A program made the translations under genes and the position numbers. Positions 26,932-35,520 of a stretch of 64,000 nt of DNA are shown one piece after another. The DNA comes from CAVTWS01 sp963738445. GTDB taxonomy: Bacteria > Actinomycetota > Acidimicrobiia > Acidimicrobiales > SHLQ01. Numbering within the stretch: the stretch's first letter is position 1; every line of letters starts with the position of its first letter. Where the stretch lies: NCBI GenBank assembly GCA_963738445.1, contig CAVTWS010000008.1, positions 1-64,000 on the forward strand, read 5' to 3'. The notes under the pieces are model-generated. The model made no database searches. It was not told where the DNA came from and saw only the letters and a program-made list of their open reading frames with translations.

Positions 26932-28230
26932 TCAACGGCGACGGTACGACACCGGACACGGACGGGCGCTCCGCGCCACGCCGCCGATCTGCCCGGGCGG
27001 CGGTTCGGCGGACTCGAACTGCGGGTCGAGGTCGAAGGTGTCGATGATCGTGGTGACCGCCGCGACCATCGCCGCCAAGGAGAACGGCTGCGCCGGACAG
27101 GTGTGCGCGCCATGTCCGAACGCCGTGACCATCTCGCGAGCCGGTAGCGAGGTCTCGTCGCGGAGCCGGCGACGATTCCACCGATCGGGCTCGAACGTGT
27201 CGAGGCCGGGAGCCGCGGACGTGTTCGTGAGCGGCAGAAGGGTCGCCACCACCACTCCTGGGTCCACCTCGTAGATGACCGATCCGTCGTCGAGCGACAC
27301 CGGGGCCAGGACGGCTCGCATCATGATCGAGCGCTGGGCCAGACGAGTCGACTCGAGGGCGCACCGCTCGGCGAACGCCCGATCCCCGGCCTGCACCCGT
27401 GCCCGGGCCTCGGGGTGACCGAGCAGGTCGACGAGCATCCACCCGAGGGCGGCGAACAGGTTCGACATCGAGGCCAGGTGGACCAGCACGATGTCGCGGG
27501 CCATGCCCGAAGACCGTTCCGGCTCCGCGACGCCGGACCACCGTTCGACCACGATGTCGACGAGCGCCGGTTCGGGTGCCTCGGCGGCGGCCCGCTCGGC
27601 CAGGGCCTCTCCGAGCATGGTCTCGAGTCGGTCGAGCGCGGCGCGCTCGACCGCCTTGCCGTCCGCCGCCACCCCGGTCATCAGGTCGGGACGCACGAAG
27701 GCGTCCGACGCGTCAAGCCGGTCGAGCTCGGCGATCAGCGCCGAGAATCGACCCTCCGGACCGGCCGCCTCCTGACCCGCCCAGCAGGCGAGGCCGAGCC
27801 GGTGTCCGAGCCGGCGAGCCAGCGCGAAGACGTCGAACTCGCCGCTCGGCCCGAGAAGTGCGCATTCGGTCTCGACCGCCCAGGTCAGACGATCGAGGTA
27901 CCGCGCCGTGTCCTCGCGACCGAACAGCTCGTGGGGAAAGGTTCGGCGCCCATCGAAGAGCTCGTCGGGAACCTTGCGCCGGAGCATCATCCAGTCGGCC
28001 ACACCCTTGCTGGCCCGGTCCTCGGGAAGGGCGTAGAACGAGCGGATGCCGGTCGGCGAGAACACGAAGAGATACGTGGTCCCACCACTCTCGACGGAGA
28101 ACGTGTCACCCAACTCACCGCGAGCAGTCGCCACGGCGGCGACGGGATCGGGAACCGCGGCGTCCCAGGGCATCTCGATGCCGGCGCGGGGAGGGACGGG
28201 ACGGATAGGGGCCGGCGGGTCCAAGGGCAC
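26932..28230 (-). CDS. Cytochrome P450
   Basis: A 432-residue haem monooxygenase. The haem ligand loop is FGHGAHTCPAQPFS near residue 390, with Pro-Ala replacing the more common Leu-Gly after the cysteine. The ExxR motif is ESTRLAQR, and the I-helix region is IVLVHLASMSNLFAALG, lacking the classic acid-threonine pair. That gap suggests an unusual oxygen-activation site or a substrate-assisted enzyme. The GTG at 28230 begins VPLDPPAPIRPVPPRAG, a typical P450 lead-in. No redox partner lies nearby. Confidence 0.88.
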   Translation of the reverse strand: MPLDPPAPIRPVPPRAGIEMPWDAAVPDPVAAVATARGELGDTFSVESGGTTYLFVFSPTGIRSFYALPEDRASKGVADWMMLRRKVPDELFDGRRTFPHELFGREDTARYLDRLTWAVETECALLGPSGEFDVFALARRLGHRLGLACWAGQEAAGPEGRFSALIAELDRLDASDAFVRPDLMTGVAADGKAVERAALDRLETMLGEALAERAAAEAPEPALVDIVVERWSGVAEPERSSGMARDIVLVHLASMSNLFAALGWMLVDLLGHPEARARVQAGDRAFAERCALESTRLAQRSIMMRAVLAPVSLDDGSVIYEVDPGVVVATLLPLTNTSAAPGLDTFEPDRWNRRRLRDETSLPAREMVTAFGHGAHTCPAQPFSLAAMVAAVTTIIDTFDLDPQFESAEPPPGQIGGVARSARPCPVSYRRR

Positions 28231-28293
28231 CGACCGACGGTAGCCGTACCGGCCGCGGCCTGCGGTCGATCGTCGTTCACCCGTTGCCGTGCG

Positions 28294-28324
28294 TTCAACC
28301 CCTCGACACAAACGTCAGGTTGAA
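28294..28324. promoter_or_regulatory. Dyad TTCAACC-N17-GGTTGAA upstream of arsC
   Basis: Perfect 7-bp inverted arms lie at 28294-28300 and 28318-28324, ending seven bases before the arsC ATG. Position and shape fit an operator for a metalloregulator such as an ArsR-family protein, but no arsR gene is in the window. Inferred. Confidence 0.5.
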
Positions 28325-28331
28325 TGGTGTC

Positions 28332-28754
28332 ATGTCGACTCGTCCGACGGTGCTGTTCCTCTGCGTCCACAACGCCGGCCGATCACAGATGGCCGCGGGG
28401 TACCTCCGTCATCAGGCCGGAGACCGCATCACCGTGCTGTCGGCCGGGTCCGCACCCGGGACCCAGGTCAACCCGGCCGCGATCGAGGCGATGGCGGAGA
28501 TCGGGATCGACATCTCCCGCGGTGCACCCAAGAAGTGGACCGACGACATGGCCCGGTCCGCTCACGCCATCATCACCATGGGCTGCGGCGACGAGTGCCC
28601 CGTCTACCCGGGCACGTACCGGGAGGACTGGGCGCTGACCGATCCCGCCGGACAATCGATCGAGGTCGTGCGCCACGTGCGCGACGAGATCTGCGGCCGG
28701 GTCGATGAGCTGGTCGAACGGCTGCTCGGTTCGCCGGTCGCTCGACCCTCGTGA
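28332..28754 (+). CDS. arsC: Arsenate reductase, low-molecular-weight phosphatase type
   Basis: A 140-residue enzyme reducing arsenate to arsenite. The nucleophilic loop CVHNAGRS has the CX5R signature with Cys11 and Arg17. Cys85 and Cys89 in MGCGDECPVYPG provide the resolving cysteines for a thiol relay, and DWALTDPAG carries the general-acid aspartate. The length matches the thioredoxin/mycothiol-coupled class. The next gene overlaps by GTGA and would provide an exit route for arsenite. Confidence 0.92.
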   Translation: MSTRPTVLFLCVHNAGRSQMAAGYLRHQAGDRITVLSAGSAPGTQVNPAAIEAMAEIGIDISRGAPKKWTDDMARSAHAIITMGCGDECPVYPGTYREDWALTDPAGQSIEVVRHVRDEICGRVDELVERLLGSPVARPS

Positions 28755-29440
28755 GCCCCACCGCCGGCGAGCGCCACCTCCCGCCCCTGTCCACCCGGCT
28801 CGTCGCCGAGGCGATCGGCACCGCGCTCCTCGTGGCGGCGGTCGTGGGCTCGGGGATCATGGCCGAGCGGCGCAGTGCCGATCCCGGGATCCAGTTGCTC
28901 GAGAACACCATCGCCACCGCGGGGGTGCTGGCGGCACTGATCCTGGCCCTCGGCCCGGTGTCGGGGGCCCACTTCAACCCGGCGGTCACTCTCGTCGACC
29001 GGTGGTTCGGCGGAGGAACCACCAGATCGGCGCTGGCCTACGCCGGAGCCCAGACCGTCGGAGCCATCGTGGGGTCTGTCGTGGCCAACGTCATGTTCGA
29101 CCTCGATCCGGTGACGTGGTCGACGACCGACCGCTCCGCCGGCCACCTGGCGTTCGCCGAGGGAGTCGCGACGTTCGGGCTCGTCCTCGTCGTTTTCGGC
29201 GTCGTGCGATCCGGGCGCAGTTCGGCGGCGCCGTACGCCGTCGCCGGGTACATCGCCGGCGCGTACTGGTTCACGTCGTCGACGAGCTTCGCCAACCCAG
29301 CGGTCACCATCGGCCGCATGTTCAGCGACACGTTCGCCGGCATCGAACCGTCGTCCGCGCCGGGTTTCCTCGGCGCACAGTTGATCGGCGCGGTCGTCGC
29401 CTACGGCCTGGTCCGCCTGCTCTACCCGTCGCCCTCGTGA
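28751..29440 (+). CDS. MIP-family aquaglyceroporin of the arsenic operon (AqpS-like)
   Basis: A 229-residue, six-helix channel with both NPA boxes: GAHFNPAVT near residue 72 and SFANPAVT near 182. Next to arsC it fits the known arrangement in which arsenate is reduced and arsenite leaves downhill through a channel, described for Sinorhizobium AqpS. The GTG start overlaps arsC as GTGA. No ArsB or Acr3 pump is seen here. The arsenite role is inferred from context; the channel family is clear. Confidence 0.88.
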   Translation: MSPTAGERHLPPLSTRLVAEAIGTALLVAAVVGSGIMAERRSADPGIQLLENTIATAGVLAALILALGPVSGAHFNPAVTLVDRWFGGGTTRSALAYAGAQTVGAIVGSVVANVMFDLDPVTWSTTDRSAGHLAFAEGVATFGLVLVVFGVVRSGRSSAAPYAVAGYIAGAYWFTSSTSFANPAVTIGRMFSDTFAGIEPSSAPGFLGAQLIGAVVAYGLVRLLYPSPS

Positions 29441-29448
29441 GTTGACGA

Positions 29449-29496
29449 CCGGAGTTGCGTCACGCCGGAGTTGCGTCACGCCGGAGTTGCGTCACG
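29449..29496. repeat. Three perfect tandem copies of a 16-bp unit
   Basis: The unit CCGGAGTTGCGTCACG occurs at 29449-29464, 29465-29480 and 29481-29496 with no mismatch. It lies nine bases after the aquaporin stop and forms the 3' end of the convergent gene. Because 16 is not a multiple of three, each copy is read in a different frame, and copy number controls where that gene stops. Confidence 0.95.
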
Positions 29497-30119
29497 ACAG
29501 TCGTCGCAGGAGCTGACTCTGCCGCGCCGGGCCGGAACGAGCCCCCGACCCGGTCGAGCAGCGACGCCCACCCGGCATCGGCCATCAGCGCGGCGTTGGC
29601 CTCCTGGACCTCACGGAGCGACGACGCCCCGGATATCCACCCGACGCCGGCGTAGTCACCGGTGACGGACTTGAGGAAGATGGTGGGTCGTCCGGTGACT
29701 GCTTCGGCCTTGCTGGCCAGCTCGACTCCGGCCGCCATCCCGGCGGTGAAGGCACCTTGAGCGAGCTCGCTCGACACGACGTTGGCGTACGCCGGGGGGC
29801 CATCCGTTGCCGGTCCACCGTGGACGATGTGGTTCAAGACATCGGTGGAAGCACCGAGGTACAGCCCCGCCGCCTTCGTGACCGCGGCGAGGTAGCCGCT
29901 GTCACCCAGCAGCGCGCTCATGCGCTCGTTGGCCTGGTCGAGGTCGTCGAAGACGGTGCTCCACCCGAGCCCGCCGACCGGCGACGACATCACGGTCGAC
30001 CAGGTGGCCACCGGCAGGCCGGTGGCCGAGGTGACGATCCTCGTCAACTCCAGCGCATGAGCAACACCTTCGGTGATCTGGCCGTCCGCGATCTGAGTAC
30101 GGCGACTGAACAGATACAT
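29460..30119 (-). CDS. Hypothetical protein with two similar halves
   Basis: A 219-residue soluble protein without a named family that I recognise. It opens MYLFSRRTQIADGQITEGVA, like dimeric alpha-beta-barrel (NIPSNAP-like) proteins. Two segments align: GGLGWSTVFDDLDQANERMS and YAGVGWISGASSLREVQEAN, each followed by a helix and a Gly-rich stretch, suggesting internal duplication of a ferredoxin-like fold. The ATG at 30119 is chosen because the fold starts there. The last eleven residues come from the 16-bp tandem repeat and are probably not structural. Confidence 0.75.
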   Translation of the reverse strand: MYLFSRRTQIADGQITEGVAHALELTRIVTSATGLPVATWSTVMSSPVGGLGWSTVFDDLDQANERMSALLGDSGYLAAVTKAAGLYLGASTDVLNHIVHGGPATDGPPAYANVVSSELAQGAFTAGMAAGVELASKAEAVTGRPTIFLKSVTGDYAGVGWISGASSLREVQEANAALMADAGWASLLDRVGGSFRPGAAESAPATTVVTQLRRDATPA

Positions 30120-30139
30120 GGCTTCTCCCTCCCCTGTCC

Positions 30140-30190
30140 CACCGGCGGTGAGACCTCTGACGTGCTCACCGAAAGTGAGACACATGTCAC
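30140..30190. promoter_or_regulatory. Cluster of dyads in a divergent promoter region
   Basis: Three inverted repeats lie close together: CACCG-G-CGGTG (30140-30150), CTCAC-N5-GTGAG (30165-30179) and the overlapping GTGA-N8-TCAC (30175-30190). They sit between the two-half protein gene and the divergent CoA ligase, about 110 bases upstream of the latter. They are candidate operators for an unidentified regulator. Confidence 0.45.
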
Positions 30191-30301
30191 GGTCGCGCCC
30201 GAGCGCGGCGACGTCAAGGTCCGACATCGGTTTCGCAGCCGGTGGCGAACGTCGCGCCGGCAGGTGACAATGTCGCCAAAGGACCAGGGGGAGCGCCGAA
30301 C

Positions 30302-31846
30302 GTGATCATCCATCGAAGCCCATATCCGGATGTCGACATCCCGGACCTGCCGATCACGACCTACATCCTTCGCCTGGCGGACCGCCATCCCGATCGGCCG
30401 GCGCTGATCGACGGTCCGACCGACCGCGCCCACTCGTATGCCGAGCTGTCGGATCGCATCCACCGTTTCGCCGGCGGGCTCGCCGCCCGTGGCTTCCAAC
30501 CCGGTGACGTCCTGGCGCTGATCGCCCCGAACATCCCCGAGTACGGCATCGTCTTCCACGGGACCACGGTGGCCGGTGGGGCCGTGACCACGGTGAACCC
30601 CACCTATGGGGCCGAGGAGATCCACTTCCAGCTCGTCGATGCCGGCGCGACCGTGCTCGTGACGATCGGCGCCTTGTTGGAGGTCGCCCAGGCGGCAGCC
30701 GTGGGCACGGCCATCGGCGAGATCATCGTGATCGACGGCGGCCCGGGTGGTACCGCGTTGGACGACTTCTACGGGGAGCCGATCGCCCAGGTTCCGGTCG
30801 CCGTGACAGAGCACGTCGCCACCCTCCCCTACTCGTCGGGGACGACCGGATTACCGAAGGGGGTGATGCTCACGCATCACAACCTGGTCACGAACCTGGC
30901 GCAGTGCGGTCCGCTCCTGCCCTACGAGGACGGCGAGATCGCCCTGGCAGTGCTGCCCTTCTTCCACATCTACGGCATGCAGGTGCTCATGAACGGCCTT
31001 CTCGCCGAAGGGTGCACGATCGTCACCATGCCGCGGTTCGACCTCGTCCAGGCCCTGGAGTTGGTCCAACGCCACCGCGTCAGCCGCTTCTACGTCGTGC
31101 CCCCGATCGTGCTCGCGCTGGCCAAACAACCGATCGTCGACCAGTTCGACCTGTCGTCGCTGCGCCTCATCTTCTCCGGGGCCGCCCCGCTCGGCGCCGA
31201 GCTCGCCCGGGAAGCCTCACGGCGGCTCGGGTGCAGCGTGGTCCAGGGGTACGGCATGACCGAGCTGTCACCGGTGAGTCACGCCACCCCGCCGGGCCAG
31301 CTCCGCCCGGGCACGGTCGGAGTGACGGTGCCCAACGCCGAGTGCCGCATCGTCGACCCCGACACCGGGGAGGACCAGCCGGCCGGCGGCGTGGGCGAGG
31401 TGTGGATCAAGGGTCCGCTGGTGATGAAGGGGTACCTCAACAATCCTGAGGCCACCGCCCAGACGATCGACGCCGACGGGTGGCTCCACACCGGTGACGT
31501 CGGCGTCTTCGACGAGGACGGCTACCTCAGCATCGTCGACCGGGTCAAGGAGCTCATCAAGTACAAGGGCTTCCAGGTCCCGCCGGCCGAGCTCGAGGCG
31601 ATCCTGATCACCCACCCGGCGCTGGCCGATGTCGCGGTGATCGGCGTCGCCGACGAGGAGGCCGGTGAGCTCCCGAAGGCGTTCTGCGTCCTCAAGCCCG
31701 GTGCCGAGGCGACCGCCGAGGAGGTGGCGGCGTTCGTCGCCCCGCACGTGGCGAGCTACAAGCAGATCCGCATCGTGGAGTTCATCGACGAGATCCCGAA
31801 GTCGGCATCGGGCAAGATCCTCCGCCGGGTCCTCCGGAATCGCTGA
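30302..31846 (+). CDS. AMP-dependent acyl-CoA synthetase (4-coumarate-CoA ligase-like)
   Basis: A 514-residue ANL-superfamily ligase. The phosphate loop LPYSSGTTGLPKGVMLTH, GYGMTELSPVSH, GWLHTGDVGVFDEDGYLSIV, DRVKELIKYKGFQVPPAELE and the C-terminal PKSASGKILRRVL, with the catalytic lysine, are all present. This set resembles 4-coumarate- and long-chain acyl-CoA ligases. The GTG at 30302 is preferred because GGGGGAG lies about ten bases upstream; in-frame upstream codons run through the dyad region. The acid substrate is unknown. Confidence 0.92.
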   Translation: MIIHRSPYPDVDIPDLPITTYILRLADRHPDRPALIDGPTDRAHSYAELSDRIHRFAGGLAARGFQPGDVLALIAPNIPEYGIVFHGTTVAGGAVTTVNPTYGAEEIHFQLVDAGATVLVTIGALLEVAQAAAVGTAIGEIIVIDGGPGGTALDDFYGEPIAQVPVAVTEHVATLPYSSGTTGLPKGVMLTHHNLVTNLAQCGPLLPYEDGEIALAVLPFFHIYGMQVLMNGLLAEGCTIVTMPRFDLVQALELVQRHRVSRFYVVPPIVLALAKQPIVDQFDLSSLRLIFSGAAPLGAELAREASRRLGCSVVQGYGMTELSPVSHATPPGQLRPGTVGVTVPNAECRIVDPDTGEDQPAGGVGEVWIKGPLVMKGYLNNPEATAQTIDADGWLHTGDVGVFDEDGYLSIVDRVKELIKYKGFQVPPAELEAILITHPALADVAVIGVADEEAGELPKAFCVLKPGAEATAEEVAAFVAPHVASYKQIRIVEFIDEIPKSASGKILRRVLRNR

Positions 31847-31849
31847 GCC

Positions 31850-32749
31850 TTACGGCGTGCTCTTCTCCAACGGCATGACGGGAGGAGCGTTTCTCCAGTC
31901 GTCGATGCCGTCCTCGACACGGGCGGCGGGGAAGTTGTCCTCGTGGACCCAGGCCCAGTGGCTGTGGTTGAGCTCGTGGATCGTGAAGCAGGCGTTCAGG
32001 GCGTTGTAGAACCCCATGCAGTCCTGGCTCTGGTTGACCGATTCCTTGATGAGCAGCGCCGCCATGGTGGGTCGCTGAGCGATGCGGCGGGCGTACTCCA
32101 GGGTCTTCGCCTGCAGCTCGTCATCGGGGAAGATCTTCGCGACCATGCCCATCTGGTGGGCCTCCTCGACGGACAAGGAGTCACCGGTCAGCAACAACTC
32201 CTTGGCCTTGCGGGGGCCGAGCTCCCACGGGTGGGCGAAGTACTCGACGCCGCACATGCCGAGACGCGTGCCGACCACATCGGCGAAGGTCGTGTTCTCG
32301 GAGGCGACGATGAGGTCGCACGCCCACATGATCATCATCCCGGCCGCGAAGACGGGGCCGTGGACCTCGGCGATGGTGATCTTGCGCAGGTTCCGCCACC
32401 GGCGGGTGTTGTCGTAGAAGAAGTGCCACTCCTGCAGCATCAGGTTCTCGGCGCCTTGGCGCGTGCCACCGTGCGACTGGTACGTCGGGTGCTGGTCGGG
32501 CCCCGGCATCCGTTCGGCGATGGCCGACTTCGAACCGAGGTCGTGGCCCGACGAGAACATGGTGCCGGCACCACCCAGGATCACGACCCGGACCTCGTCA
32601 TCAGCCTCGGCGCGGAGCATGGCGTCGTTCAACTCGACGAGCAGGCCCCGGTGCTGGGCGTTGCGCTGGTCGGGCCGGTTGAGCATGATCCGGGCGATCC
32701 GTCCGTCGTCCTGCAGCTCGTAGGTGATGTACGTGTAGTCCGTGGTCAT
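31850..32749 (-). CDS. Enoyl-CoA hydratase/isomerase family protein
   Basis: A 299-residue crotonase-fold protein. The oxyanion-hole segments are MFSSGHDLGSKSAIAERMPG near residue 65 and EVHGPVFAAGMMIMWACDL near 128, and the second catalytic glutamate position lies in GTRLGMCGVEYFAHP. It probably hydrates or isomerises an acyl-CoA, in line with the CoA ligase that converges on it three bases away. It is longer than the usual 260 residues because of an insert around 75-100 and a C-terminal extension. Confidence 0.88.
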   Translation of the reverse strand: MTTDYTYITYELQDDGRIARIMLNRPDQRNAQHRGLLVELNDAMLRAEADDEVRVVILGGAGTMFSSGHDLGSKSAIAERMPGPDQHPTYQSHGGTRQGAENLMLQEWHFFYDNTRRWRNLRKITIAEVHGPVFAAGMMIMWACDLIVASENTTFADVVGTRLGMCGVEYFAHPWELGPRKAKELLLTGDSLSVEEAHQMGMVAKIFPDDELQAKTLEYARRIAQRPTMAALLIKESVNQSQDCMGFYNALNACFTIHELNHSHWAWVHEDNFPAARVEDGIDDWRNAPPVMPLEKSTP

Positions 32750-32755
32750 GGCGCC

Positions 32756-32761
32756 ACACTA
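32756..32761 (-). promoter_or_regulatory. Candidate -10 box (TAGTGT) for the enoyl-CoA hydratase gene
   Basis: On the minus strand TAGTGT lies six bases before the ATG whose first base is at 32749, with no Shine-Dalgarno between. Inferred leaderless-type promoter. Confidence 0.35.
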
Positions 32762-32768
32762 ACCGGTC

Positions 32769-32796
32769 GGTCGGCGGCACCAGAAAGGCGCCGACC
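32769..32796. promoter_or_regulatory. Dyad GGTCGGCG-N12-CGCCGACC between divergent genes
   Basis: Perfect 8-bp inverted arms at 32769-32776 and 32789-32796 lie in the 79-base gap between the enoyl-CoA hydratase and the SDR gene. The arm on the hydratase side abuts its proposed -10/-35 region. It is a good candidate operator for a regulator of lipid metabolism, but the regulator is not identified. Confidence 0.5.
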
Positions 32797-32828
32797 CCCA
32801 CCTCGCCTGACGGTGCCATGATCCGGGG

Positions 32829-33620
32829 ATGCGAGGACTCGACGGCAAGGTGATCGTGGTGGCCGGCGGCGGCACGAACCCGGGTCGCCCGGGGCTCGGC
32901 GCCGCGGGGGCGGTGCGGTTCGCGGAGGAGGGCGCCCTCGTCGTCGTCGGCGACATCGGGCTCGCCGGCGCCGAACAGACGGTGGCCGACATCACCGCCC
33001 GAGGTGGGACCGCGGTGGCCCACTGCTTCGACGCGTCGGACGAATCCTCCGTCGCCGGCCTCATCGAGCGGGCGCTCGCGGAGTTCGGAGGCGTCGACGG
33101 CGTTCACTTCAACGCCATGGACATGTCCGCCGGGACCCTCGGCGCCGACAGCGATCACGACCTGGTGACGGTGCCCCTGGCGGCGTGGCAGCGGACCCTC
33201 GACGTCGGGCTGACCGGGTTCCTGCTGACGGCCCGGCACGCCATACCTCCGATGCTCGAGCGCGGAGGCGGTGGCATCGTGGCCACCGTGTCCGGCGCGG
33301 TGTACGCCGGGGAGCCGGTCCGAGTCGCCTATGCCGCCGCCAAGACGGGCGTCACCGCCGTGGTCCGCCACATCGCCTCGGCCTACGGTCGCCGAGGCAT
33401 CCGCGCCAACGCCCTGGCGCCCGGCTCGATCCCCGGCCAGGAGGGTCTGGCGGACATGCGCCAGCCTGGGCTCGACCGCCTGATGCGCATGGGGCGGTCC
33501 AAGCGGTACGGCCAGCCCGACGACATCGGCAACGCCGCCGTGTTCCTGCTCTCCGACGATGGAGCGTGGATCAACGGACAGACCATCTCCGTCGACGGTG
33601 GCACCATCCTCGGGCGGTAG
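32829..33620 (+). CDS. SDR family oxidoreductase
   Basis: A 263-residue short-chain dehydrogenase. The cofactor loop is AGGGTNPGRPGLGAAGA at about residues 12-28, longer than the usual TGxxxGxG, and the catalytic pair is in YAAAKTGV near 160. The C-terminal NGQTISVDGGTILG is standard. The extended glycine loop suggests an unusual NAD(P) site. It is divergent from the enoyl-CoA hydratase, and the pair may share regulation. Confidence 0.88.
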   Translation: MRGLDGKVIVVAGGGTNPGRPGLGAAGAVRFAEEGALVVVGDIGLAGAEQTVADITARGGTAVAHCFDASDESSVAGLIERALAEFGGVDGVHFNAMDMSAGTLGADSDHDLVTVPLAAWQRTLDVGLTGFLLTARHAIPPMLERGGGGIVATVSGAVYAGEPVRVAYAAAKTGVTAVVRHIASAYGRRGIRANALAPGSIPGQEGLADMRQPGLDRLMRMGRSKRYGQPDDIGNAAVFLLSDDGAWINGQTISVDGGTILGR

Positions 33621-33654
33621 CTCCGGCCCATCCTCGGGCGGCGGGGGCTTCGGG

Positions 33655-33660
33655 TAACCT
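33655..33660 (+). promoter_or_regulatory. Candidate -10 box (TAACCT) for the haloperoxidase-like gene
   Basis: TAACCT ends seven bases before the ATG at 33668, matching the leaderless-type spacing seen elsewhere in the window. Inferred. Confidence 0.35.
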
Positions 33661-33667
33661 CGGCGTC

Positions 33668-35520
33668 ATGGGTCGGGGCAAGATTGCGGTGGGCCTGATC
33701 GTCGCCGTTGCTCTCTCCGCGATGGGGTGCAGCTCCGACGATCCGGGTTCGGAGTCCGCGCCGCCAGCCTGTCGGACCACCCCGGAGGGCTGGTCCGTGG
33801 CCCGCGTGTGGAACGAAGTTGCCCTCTCGGCGATCCGCCGGGACTTCCCCGCCCCGACCGTGCACGCCCGCAACCTGTACCACCTGTCCGCAGCCATGTG
33901 GGATGCCTGGACCGCCTACGACGACCCCGGAACGGGCGTCTTCATCGACCTCGAGCTCGATGGCGGCCCGACCGTCGACACCGCCCGCGAGGAGGCGATG
34001 GGCTACGCCGCGTTCGAGCTCCTCACGAACCGGTACGGAAGCGCCGCGGCCGGCGAGCAGACCTTGGCGGAGCTCGACGAGACGATGGCCGCGCTGTGCC
34101 TCCCGCCGGCGCCCGATCCGGCTCCGGAGGGCTCGACCGCAGCGGTCGGACATCAGGTCGCCACCGCCGTCATCGAAGCCGGACGACGGGACGGCTCGCT
34201 CCAGGACGAGAGCTACCGCGACGGCTCGTACACCGCGGTCAACGTTCCGCTCGTCGTGGCCGAGCCCGGCACCGTGATGGTCGATCCGGATCGCTGGCAG
34301 CCGCTGCAGATGGACAACGCGCAGACGCAGAACGGTCTGGTGACCAGCACGGTCCAGAACTTCATCGGATCCCACTGGGGTCAGGTCGCCTCGTTCGCGC
34401 TGGACGTGACCCCGGGGACCCCGCCCATCGATCCGGGCCCTCCGCCATCCCTCGCCGATCCGGCGACGCACGACATCGTCGTCGAGAACGTGGTGGAGGT
34501 GCTCCGCCGCAGTGCCGCCCTCGAGCCCGGCACGGCCACCTGTGTCGACATCTCGCCCGCCGGTCGGGGTGACAGCACGCTCGGAACCGACGACGGGGAC
34601 GGCTACGACGAGAACCCGGTCACGGGCGATCCGTACGAAGCGACCTGCGTGGACCCGGCGGACTTCGGTCGGGTCCTGGCCGAGTACTGGGCCGACGGCC
34701 CGCATTCGGAGACTCCGCCCGGCCATTGGAACGTGCTGGCCAACGCCGTCTCGGACGACCCCCGGCTCGCACGGCGCGTCGGCGGGACCGGTGAGGAGGT
34801 CGACCGCCTGGAGTGGGACGCCCGGCTGTACCTCGCGCTCAACGGCGCCCTCCACGATGCCGCCATCGCGGCGTGGAGCCTGAAGGCCGAGCACGACTCC
34901 TCCCGGCCGATCTCGCTCATCCGTCACCTGGGTGGCCTGGGGCAGTCGAGCGATCCGGCGCTCCCGAGCTTCGACCAGGGCGGCCTGCCGCTCGTCCCCG
35001 GGTTGGTGGAGCTGGTCACCGCAGAGTCGAGCGCCGCGGGGAACGCCACGCCCACCTGGCCGGGTCGATCGACCAGGTCGCGGTCCGCTCGTTCGATCCG
35101 CTCCGCCGCGATCCCGCCAACGTCGACGGCGTCGGATGGATCCGGGCCGCCGATTGGATGCCCTTTCAGGTCGCCACGTTCGTCACCCCGTCGTTCCCGG
35201 GCTACGTGTCCGGCCACAGCACGTTCAGCCGCGCCGCGGCCGAGGTCATGACCGCGTTCACCGGGAGCCCCTACCTGCCGGGCGGACTCGGCACGATCAC
35301 GACCGGGGCCGACGAGCTGACGATCGACGAAGGCCCCACCGCCGACGTCACGATGCAGTGGGCCTCGTACTACGACGCCGCGGACCTGGCCGGTCAGTCC
35401 CGGATCCACGGTGGCATCCACGTACCGTTCGACGACTACGCCGGACGCATCGTCGGATCGGAGGTGGGCCTGACGGCCTGGGCCCACGCGATCCAACTGT
35501 TCGAGGGAGACCCATCATGA
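33668..35520 (+). CDS. Vanadium-dependent haloperoxidase / PAP2-like lipoprotein, frameshifted
   Basis: A predicted lipoprotein of about 617 residues, readable with one frame correction. The N-terminus has a signal ending in the lipobox SAMGC at Cys20. The mature part resembles PAP2-type vanadium haloperoxidases: SVARVWNEVALSAIRRDF at the start, YVSGHSTFSRAAAEV with the active histidine, and QSRIHGGIHVPFDDYAGR with the vanadate-binding Arg and His near the end. At 35038-35041 a run of four G must be five for the frame to continue from ESSAAG into ERHAHLAGSIDQ. That homopolymer lesion is the usual form of a base-calling error. It is coupled to the next gene by ATGA. Confidence 0.75.

Noticed and set aside
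29449..29496. CRISPR array
   Set aside because: Three adjoining 16-bp copies have no spacers and no cas genes are in the window; it is a plain tandem repeat.
30175..30190. CRP/Crp-type binding site
   Set aside because: The GTGA and TCAC arms are eight bases apart rather than the six of the Crp consensus, so I list it only as a generic dyad.
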